From an uncultured Sphingobium sp. (GTDB lineage Bacteria > Pseudomonadota > Alphaproteobacteria > Sphingomonadales > Sphingomonadaceae): a stretch of DNA of 10,874 nt. The notes under the pieces were generated by a model. It did no database searches, was not told the DNA's origin, and saw only the letters and a list, made by a program, of their open reading frames with translations. The position numbers and the translations under genes were made by a program. Positions 7,147 to 10,874 of the stretch are shown one piece after another (the first letter of the stretch is position 1; every line of letters starts with the position of its first letter). The DNA lies in assembly GCA_946479185.1 (NCBI GenBank), contig CAMLFF010000077.1:1-10874 (forward strand). The letters are read 5' to 3'.

Positions 7147-7173
7147 TTAAATCTCGCTCGCCGCTGCCGTTCT
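7147..7173 (+). promoter_or_regulatory. Sigma-28 (FliA)-like promoter of flagellin 1
   Basis: TTAAATCT (7147-7154), 11 bases, then GCCGTTCT (7166-7173). The enteric FliA consensus is TAAAGTTT-N11-GCCGATAA, so spacing is exact and each box matches at five of eight positions. The same two boxes occur with the same spacing before flagellin 2 while part of the spacer differs, which favours function. A start just after 7180 would leave a leader of about 60 bases. Confidence 0.55.
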
Positions 7174-7239
7174 GTTGCTTCGAGGCCGCCACCGCCATCG
7201 GGACAGCGACCCACATTGAAGCGGGACAAGGAATTTCAC
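7174..7239 (+). other. Conserved 5' leader of flagellin 1
   Basis: The roughly 65 bases between the promoter and the ATG are about 90-95 percent identical to 8518-8584 before flagellin 2, although noncoding. Only four substitutions and one inserted T are visible. Such conservation beyond the Shine-Dalgarno (AAGGA 7228-7232) suggests either recent conversion or a post-transcriptional control element; in Caulobacter FlbT acts on a flagellin leader, which is a precedent rather than evidence here. Confidence 0.45.
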
Positions 7240-8052
7240 ATGACTGTAATCGCATCCAACGTGTCTGCCCTGCGTGCTCAGAACGCATCGGCCGCAGCAG
7301 GTAAGGGCCTCTCGCAGGCTATGGAGCGTCTCTCCACCGGCAAGCGCATCAACACTGCCAAGGACGACGCCGCTGGCCTCGCCATCGCCACCAAGATGAC
7401 GGCTGAAATTCGCGGTCTCGACGCTGCTCGTCGTAATGCCAATGATGGCATGTCGATGGCGCAGACGGCTGAAGGCGCGCTCGGCGAAATTACCAATATG
7501 CTCGTCCGTATGAAGGAACTGTCGGTTCAGTCCGCCAACGGCACGAACGACACGGCTGCACGCACCAATCTGGATGCCGAGGTTAAGGCGCTCACGGCAG
7601 AGATCGGCAAGGTCGCCGGTCAGAAGTTCAACGGCGTGGCGCTCTTCAGCGCGACGGCTACCAACATTCAGGTTGGCACGGGTTCGACCGACACAGTCGC
7701 GATCGATACGTCGACTGTGACGACTGCGCTTGCCGCTCTGGCAACTGCTGCGCCCGACATCACCACGCCTGCTAACATCACCACTGCAATGGGTGCAATC
7801 GACACGGCGATCACCGCGGTTGCATCGGGTCGCGCCAGCCTTGGTGCCACGCAGAGCCGCCTCGAATCAGCTTCGAACAACCTGACCACCACGGTCACGA
7901 ACCTGACGGACGCTCGTTCGCGGATCGAAGATGCAGACTTCTCCGCTGAGTCGACGGCCCTCGCCAAGGGTCAAATCCTTTCGCAGGCTTCCACGGCAAT
8001 GCTCGCTCAGGCGAACCAGAGCCAGCAGGGCGTGCTGAGCCTGCTGCGTTAA
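7240..8052 (+). CDS. fliC: Flagellin, copy 1
   Basis: This 270-residue protein is a filament subunit, exported unfolded through the flagellar type III path. The N-terminal D0/D1 part (1-about 140) has [38 protein letters not shown] and [13 protein letters not shown]; the C-terminal D1/D0 part (about 200-270) has [20 protein letters not shown] and ends QGVLSLLR. Only about 60 residues separate the two, so D2/D3 outer domains are practically absent, as in many alphaproteobacterial flagellins. An upstream in-frame start exists at 7105, but ATG at 7240 fits the family N-terminus and has AAGGA 7 bases upstream (7228-7232). It is divergent from the activator operon and has its own sigma-28-like promoter and terminator. 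Residues R90, L94 and E114 match the Salmonella TLR5-contact positions. Confidence 0.97.
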   Translation: MTVIASNVSALRAQNASAAAGKGLSQAMERLSTGKRINTAKDDAAGLAIATKMTAEIRGLDAARRNANDGMSMAQTAEGALGEITNMLVRMKELSVQSANGTNDTAARTNLDAEVKALTAEIGKVAGQKFNGVALFSATATNIQVGTGSTDTVAIDTSTVTTALAALATAAPDITTPANITTAMGAIDTAITAVASGRASLGATQSRLESASNNLTTTVTNLTDARSRIEDADFSAESTALAKGQILSQASTAMLAQANQSQQGVLSLLR

Positions 8053-8078
8053 TCGCAAGCAAGCTGACAAGTTAGGTC

Positions 8079-8104
8079 GGCGACGGTTCTGGTCCACCGC
8101 CGCC
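8079..8104 (+). other. Hairpin in flagellin 1 3' UTR
   Basis: GGCGACGGT (8079-8087) pairs with ACCGCCGCC (8096-8104) with one mismatch and an 8-base loop. No T-run follows, so it is a UTR structure rather than a terminator. The identical structure follows flagellin 2 at 9427-9452. Confidence 0.45.
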
Positions 8105-8113
8105 GCTCCTATT

Positions 8114-8155
8114 GATCCCCGGCGTTTAACAGTCCCCAAAATTGTGCCGGGGGTC
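8114..8155 (+). other. Long hairpin in flagellin 1 3' UTR
   Basis: GATCCCCGGC (8114-8123) pairs with GCCGGGGGTC (8146-8155) over ten positions with one G:T wobble and a 22-base loop. It is repeated exactly at 9462-9503. A stem of this strength just before the terminator could protect the 3' end of a highly expressed mRNA. Confidence 0.5.
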
Positions 8156-8182
8156 GATCCTTTCGATACGGACCCTTCTACC

Positions 8183-8214
8183 GAAAACCCTCGCTCCCCC
8201 GGGCGGGGGTTTTC
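8183..8214 (+). terminator. Rho-independent terminator of flagellin 1
   Basis: GAAAACCCTCGC (8183-8194) pairs with GCGGGGGTTTTC (8203-8214) over 12 positions with one T:G wobble and an 8-base loop; the T-run lies in the closing arm. Because the other arm begins with A-runs it could also work on the opposite strand. Confidence 0.85.
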
Positions 8215-8232
8215 TTTGTTCGTGGATGCGTC

Positions 8233-8301
8233 AGCTAAGATCAACTGATCTGCGATTAGCTATGAGAAAAGGACGGTCGTCGATGAGATGGCCGCCTTTT
8301 T
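8233..8301 (+). ncRNA. Structured segment with own terminator-like hairpin, candidate small RNA
   Basis: A nested hairpin (AGCTA 8233-8237 with TAGCT 8257-8261; AGATC 8238-8242 with GATCT 8247-8251) is followed by AAAAGG-a-CGG (8267-8276) pairing with CCGCCTTTT (8292-8300) and a T-run to 8301. It lies downstream of the flagellin 1 terminator and is absent after flagellin 2. No promoter was recognised, so it may instead be a back-up terminator for read-through. Confidence 0.3.
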
Positions 8302-8417
8302 GTTTGTCGCGCTTGTTCGTTTCGTGGGGCCACCTTCGCCCCCCCTCACAACGGGGAGACGAGGGTGTCAGCTTCTCCGCAAATGCCGCGTAATGCCGCC
8401 AGACTGATCATCGAAAT

Positions 8418-8429
8418 ATTGATTCAAAA
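8418..8429 (+). promoter_or_regulatory. ATTGATTCAAAA element upstream of flagellin 2
   Basis: This 12-base string also occurs at 7072-7083 upstream of flagellin 1 and marks the left limit of the sequence recognisably shared by the two units. It may be a binding site or just part of the original duplication. Confidence 0.35.
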
Positions 8430-8490
8430 CAGCCTTTTAGCGTCAGTCGCTTTTGCGCCGCCTTCATCCCAATAAAAATGCAGCTGGAAT

Positions 8491-8517
8491 TTAAATCTCG
8501 CTGACAGCTGCCGTTCT
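8491..8517 (+). promoter_or_regulatory. Sigma-28 (FliA)-like promoter of flagellin 2
   Basis: TTAAATCT (8491-8498), 11 bases, GCCGTTCT (8510-8517). Both boxes and the spacing equal those before flagellin 1; the spacer differs at four positions (ctgacagct against ctcgccgct). Confidence 0.55.
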
Positions 8518-8584
8518 GATGCTTCGAGGCCGCCGCCGCCATCGGGACAGCGACCCATATTGAAGCGGGAAAAGGAATTTTCAC
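8518..8584 (+). other. Conserved 5' leader of flagellin 2
   Basis: Nearly identical to the flagellin 1 leader, with four substitutions and one extra T. AAGGA at 8572-8576 is 8 bases before the ATG. Confidence 0.45.
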
Positions 8585-9400
8585 ATGACTGTAATCGCAT
8601 CCAACGTGTCCGCCCTGCGTGCTCAGAATGCATCGTCGGCAGCTGCCAAGGGCCTCTCTCAGGCTATGGAGCGTCTCTCGACCGGCAAGCGCATCAACAC
8701 TGCCAAGGACGACGCAGCTGGCCTCGCCATCGCCACCAAGATGACGGCTGAAATTCGCGGCCTCGACGCTGCTCGTCGCAACGCCAATGACGGCATGTCG
8801 ATGGCGCAGACGGCTGAAGGCGCACTCGGCGAAGTCACCAACATGCTGGTTCGTATGAAGGAACTGTCGGTTCAGTCTGCTAACGGCACGAATGACGCTG
8901 GCGCACGTGCTAATCTGAATGCCGAAGTGCAGGCTCTCAAGACAGAGATCGGCAAGGTCGCAGGCCAGAAGTTTAACGGCGTGGATCTTTTCAGCGCAAC
9001 GGCCACCAATATTCAGGTCGGCACGGGTTCGGGCGATACTGTTGCTATCAACACTGCGACCGTGACCACGGCCCTGACCGCCCTGACCGGCGCAGCGCTC
9101 GACATCGGCACCGATAGTACCACGATCACCGCCGCAATGACGGCGCTCGACACGGCGATCACCGCCGTTGCATCGGGTCGTGCCAGCCTCGGCGCCACGC
9201 AGAGCCGCCTCGAATCAGCTTCGAACAACCTGACCACCACGGTCACGAACCTGACGGACGCTCGTTCGCGGATCGAAGATGCAGACTTCTCCGCTGAGTC
9301 GACGGCCCTCGCCAAGGGTCAAATCCTTTCGCAGGCTTCCACGGCAATGCTCGCTCAGGCGAACCAGAGCCAGCAGGGCGTGCTGAGCCTGCTGCGTTAA
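8585..9400 (+). CDS. fliC: Flagellin, copy 2
   Basis: This 271-residue filament subunit is the tandem paralogue of the gene at 7240-8052. The N-terminal 148 residues differ from copy 1 at about a dozen positions (for example SSAAAKG for [26 protein letters not shown] for [19 protein letters not shown], and D for A in FNGV-D-LF). The short central segment (about 149-190) is the most divergent, and the last 80 or so residues are identical. R90, L94 and E114 are conserved as in copy 1. The start is supported by AAGGA 8 bases upstream. It has its own sigma-28-like promoter and terminator, so the two genes are probably separate transcripts. Whether both build one filament or serve different segments cannot be told from sequence. 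Confidence 0.97.
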   Translation: MTVIASNVSALRAQNASSAAAKGLSQAMERLSTGKRINTAKDDAAGLAIATKMTAEIRGLDAARRNANDGMSMAQTAEGALGEVTNMLVRMKELSVQSANGTNDAGARANLNAEVQALKTEIGKVAGQKFNGVDLFSATATNIQVGTGSGDTVAINTATVTTALTALTGAALDIGTDSTTITAAMTALDTAITAVASGRASLGATQSRLESASNNLTTTVTNLTDARSRIEDADFSAESTALAKGQILSQASTAMLAQANQSQQGVLSLLR

Positions 9401-9528
9401 TCGCAAGCAAGCTGACAAGTTAGGTCGGCGACGGTTCTGGTCCACCGCCGCCGCTCCTATTGATCCCCGGCGTTTAACAGTCCCCAAAATTGTGCCGGGG
9501 GTCGATCCTTTCGATACGGACCCTTCTA
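9194..9528 (+). repeat. 335-base perfect direct repeat, copy B
   Basis: Partner of 7846-8180; it covers the 3' end and 3' UTR of flagellin 2. Beyond 9564 the two flanks are unrelated, which sets the right limit of the duplicated unit. Confidence 0.95.
9427..9503 (+). other. Two 3' UTR hairpins of flagellin 2
   Basis: Exact copies of the structures after flagellin 1: a 9-position stem at 9427-9452 and a 10-base stem at 9462-9503. Confidence 0.5.
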
Positions 9529-9530
9529 TC

Positions 9531-9562
9531 GAAAACCCTCGCTCCCCCGGGCGGGGGTTTTC
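9531..9562 (+). terminator. Rho-independent terminator of flagellin 2
   Basis: Same 12-position stem and 8-base loop as the terminator at 8183-8214 (arms 9531-9542 and 9551-9562). It separates the flagellin unit from the membrane-protein operon downstream. Confidence 0.85.
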
Positions 9563-9691
9563 TTCGTTTGAACTGGCCCCAGGGCGGCAGCGCACGAGCG
9601 TTATTGATTTCCTTACGCCCAGCCACTATTTCTGCGGGTAATGCGGGCCGGGCCCCTCTGACGATCATTCTCATGGTCGTGATGTCGGACC

Positions 9692-9711
9692 GCATCGAGT
9701 GCGCTCGATGC
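9692..9711. promoter_or_regulatory. Palindrome upstream of the Bax inhibitor-1 family gene
   Basis: GCATCGAG (9692-9699) and CTCGATGC (9704-9711) form a perfect 8-base inverted repeat with a 4-base loop; with one bulged C it extends to ACC/GGT (9689-9691, 9713-9715). It is 80 bases before the start codon and could be an operator or an RNA hairpin. No T-run follows, so it is not a terminator. Confidence 0.4.
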
Positions 9712-9791
9712 CGGTCTATGATTTTCAAGTTACGCGATAGCCCCGGCCAAAGTTCACTCGTTTCGACACACGCAAACGAGGTTTCTGCAAA

Positions 9792-10508
9792 ATGATCGAT
9801 CAGCAACGGACTTATGCGCGAGGCAGCATTGTCCAGGATTCCGCTCTGTTTGATGCGGGCCTGCGCAGTCATATGCTGCGCATCTATAATTATATGGCGT
9901 CGGGCGTGCTGCTCACCGGCATTGTCGCCCTGCTGGTTTCGTCCAGCCCCACGCTCGTCCAGCTCATCTTCGGCACGCCGCTCAAATGGGTCGTGATGCT
10001 CGCGCCGCTGGCTTTCTTCTTCTTCTTCTCCTTCCGCATCGAGAAGATGAGCGCTGCTTCCGCGCAAATGGCGTTCTGGGCTTTTGCCGCTGTCATGGGC
10101 CTCTCGCTCTCGTCCATCTTCCTCGTCTTCACCGGCATGAGCATTGCGCAGACCTTCTTCATCGTGGCCGCCATGTTCACCACAATGAGCCTCTATGGCT
10201 ACACGACCAAGCGCGACCTCTCGCGCTATGGCAGCTTCCTGATCATGGGCGTGGTCGGCGTGCTGATCGCGAGCGTCGTCAACATCTTCCTTGGCTCAAG
10301 CGCGCTGCAATTCGCGATCTCGATCATCGGCGTGCTGGTGTTCGTGGGCCTCACCGCCTTTGATACGCAGTCGATCAAGAGCCGCTATGCCGCTAATCTC
10401 GGCCATGAGGCAGAGGGAAAGCTTGCCGTGTTCGGGGCGCTCTCGCTGTACCTGAACTTCGTCAACATCTTCCAGTTTCTGCTGCAATTGACGGGCGAGC
10501 GCGAGTGA
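9792..10508 (+). CDS. Bax inhibitor-1/YccA family inner-membrane protein
   Basis: This 238-residue protein has a hydrophilic N-terminus of about 30 residues and then about seven hydrophobic helices (roughly 34-51, 65-81, 92-113, 117-134, 146-166, 172-190, 213-233). The family signatures are SLYGYTTKRDLSRYGSFLIM at 133-152 and TAFDTQSIKSRY at 188-199. The aspartate at 191 matches the conserved Asp that in the Bacillus homologue YetJ takes part in pH-sensitive calcium leak. YccA of E. coli belongs to the same superfamily and interacts with FtsH. Function here is therefore membrane quality control or ion leak, unresolved. GAGG at 9778-9781 lies 10 bases before the ATG. The 229 bases from the flagellin 2 terminator hold a palindrome but no clear promoter boxes. 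Confidence 0.9.
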   Translation: MIDQQRTYARGSIVQDSALFDAGLRSHMLRIYNYMASGVLLTGIVALLVSSSPTLVQLIFGTPLKWVVMLAPLAFFFFFSFRIEKMSAASAQMAFWAFAAVMGLSLSSIFLVFTGMSIAQTFFIVAAMFTTMSLYGYTTKRDLSRYGSFLIMGVVGVLIASVVNIFLGSSALQFAISIIGVLVFVGLTAFDTQSIKSRYAANLGHEAEGKLAVFGALSLYLNFVNIFQFLLQLTGERE

Positions 10509-10542
10509 TCGCGCCCGTCCTCAAAGGGGAGGCTAAACGACC

Positions 10543-10874
10543 ATGATGGAAGGCCTGATGGCGCTGGGCAGCGAACCTGCTGCCTGGATCGCGCTTGCGA
10601 CGCTCGTTGCGATGGAAGTCGTGCTGGGTATCGACAATCTCATCTTCATCTCGGTGCTGTCCAACAAGCTGCCCGCGCATCAGCGTGTGAAGGCCCGGCA
10701 GATCGGCATCAGCCTCGCGCTGATCATGCGCCTGATGCTGCTCGCCTCCATCGCCTGGATCATGCAGCTGACTGCCGTGCTATTCGAGGCGTTCGGTCAT
10801 GGCTTTTCGTGGCGGGATATCATTCTGATCGCGGGCGGGCTCTTTCTGGTCTGGAAGGCCACGAAGGAGATCCA
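10543..10874 (+). CDS. TerC-family integral membrane protein (partial, 3' end outside window)
   Basis: The first 110 residues are present and the frame is open to the window edge. TerC-family hallmarks are visible: a first membrane helix with the acidic motif E25...GIDN (29-32), then SNKLPAHQRVKARQIGIS, a second helix with MRLMLLASIAWIM, and a third (about 94-108) with GGLFLVWKATKEI. This resembles the short YgdQ/YoaE-like branch. Family members are linked to metal export, notably manganese, and to tellurite resistance loci; the substrate here is unknown. The first ATG of an ATGATG pair is chosen because GGGGAGG (10526-10532) lies 10 bases upstream. It begins 34 bases after the Bax inhibitor-1 family gene with no terminator between, so the two are probably co-transcribed. 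Confidence 0.9.
   Translation, partial: MMEGLMALGSEPAAWIALATLVAMEVVLGIDNLIFISVLSNKLPAHQRVKARQIGISLALIMRLMLLASIAWIMQLTAVLFEAFGHGFSWRDIILIAGGLFLVWKATKEI

Larger units (their letters stand above)
6846..7239. other. Divergent control region between the activator operon and flagellin 1
   Basis: No gene is seen in these 394 bases. From left to right they hold a C-rich stretch (G-runs in the activator transcript, 6854-6906), the palindrome TTGCTTAGCAA (6919-6929), a phased array of TGCCGG/CGGCA half-sites (6952-7000), a small hairpin with a T-run (7027-7046), a 6-base inverted repeat (7070-7090), a sigma-28-like promoter (7147-7173) and the flagellin leader. I could not find a convincing sigma-54 or sigma-70 promoter for the leftward activator operon. 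Confidence 0.7.
7846..8180 (+). repeat. 335-base perfect direct repeat, copy A (flagellin 3' end and 3' UTR)
   Basis: The stretch is identical to 9194-9528 (offset 1348), covering the last 207 coding bases of flagellin 1 with its stop codon and 128 bases of 3' UTR. After one mismatch (8181) identity resumes through the terminator to 8216. Upstream of 7846 synonymous differences are frequent. Confidence 0.95.
8053..8584. other. Spacer between the flagellin genes
   Basis: No convincing gene is seen in these 532 bases. They hold the flagellin 1 3' UTR with two hairpins and a terminator (to 8214), a structured segment with an orphan terminator-like hairpin (8233-8301), about 110 bases with nothing recognisable (8302-8417), and the flagellin 2 upstream element, promoter and leader (8418-8584). 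An open frame at 8142-8393 runs across the terminator, lacks a Shine-Dalgarno and resembles nothing known. Confidence 0.7.

Noticed and set aside
7105..7239. N-terminal extension of flagellin 1 from an upstream in-frame ATG
   Set aside because: The extension crosses the sigma-28-like promoter and leader, is not flagellin-like, and flagellin 2 has no such extension.
7668..7967. Minus-strand frame opposite flagellin 1 with a paralogue opposite flagellin 2 (9013-9315)
   Set aside because: Occurs twice only because the flagellins are duplicated; Val/Ala/Arg-rich antisense shadow with no start signal.
7867..8244. Minus-strand frame across the flagellin 3' end and UTR, duplicated at 9215-9595
   Set aside because: Its duplication follows from the 335-base repeat; it crosses two hairpins and a terminator, and the N-terminal parts differ beyond the repeat.
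7846..9564. Mobile element or transposition target as cause of the direct repeats
   Set aside because: Repeats coincide with paralogous genes and their own promoters and terminators; no transposase, terminal inverted repeats or target-site duplication seen.
9474..10067. 197-codon minus-strand frame over the Bax inhibitor-1 upstream region
   Set aside because: Overlaps the flagellin 2 terminator and the real gene; charged low-complexity sequence without motif or ribosome-binding site.

Overview
The window comes from an alphaproteobacterium, most likely a sphingomonad (Sphingomonadaceae or Erythrobacteraceae relatives). I base this on the GC-rich coding sequence, the short 270-residue flagellins, the reduced sigma-54 activator placed directly in front of fliE, and the protein-level resemblance of every gene. 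The family-level call is inference, since no search could be run. The window is essentially a chromosomal flagellar locus plus the start of an unrelated membrane-protein operon. I see no transposase, phage gene, tRNA, rRNA or CRISPR array.

Layout. Positions 1-6845 hold one tightly packed minus-strand operon, read right to left: a sigma-54-dependent activator (5571-6845), fliE, fliF, fliG, fliH, fliI, fliJ and the first ten codons of the next gene (probably fliK). From fliF onward the genes overlap by 8, 8, 4, 4 and 4 bases, which points to translational coupling. The products are the MS ring and rod adaptor (FliF, FliE), the rotor switch (FliG) and the export ATPase with its regulator and stalk (FliI, FliH, FliJ).

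Positions 6846-7239 are a divergent control region. It holds a phased array of TGCCGG/CGGCA half-sites, a small palindrome, a G-run-rich leader for the activator and, on the other side, a sigma-28-like promoter and long leader for the first flagellin. Positions 7072-9564 contain two tandem copies of a flagellin unit (promoter, leader, gene, 3' UTR, terminator). The 3' ends are identical over 335 bases, running past the stop codon, whereas the 5' halves have drifted. This is the mark of recent gene conversion. Between the units lies a short structured segment with its own terminator-like hairpin.

Positions 9792-10874 leave the flagellar theme: a Bax inhibitor-1/YccA family membrane protein is followed after 34 bases by the start of a TerC-family membrane protein, probably in the same transcript.

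How it works together. The activator probably drives sigma-54-dependent transcription of basal-body genes, possibly its own operon. The filament genes appear to use a separate late-class promoter. I find no clearly new system. The points most worth checking are the phased operator array, the receiver-less activator with a GSFTGA loop, the flagellin gene conversion, and flagellin residues that match TLR5-recognised flagellins rather than the TLR5-evading type known from several other alphaproteobacteria.
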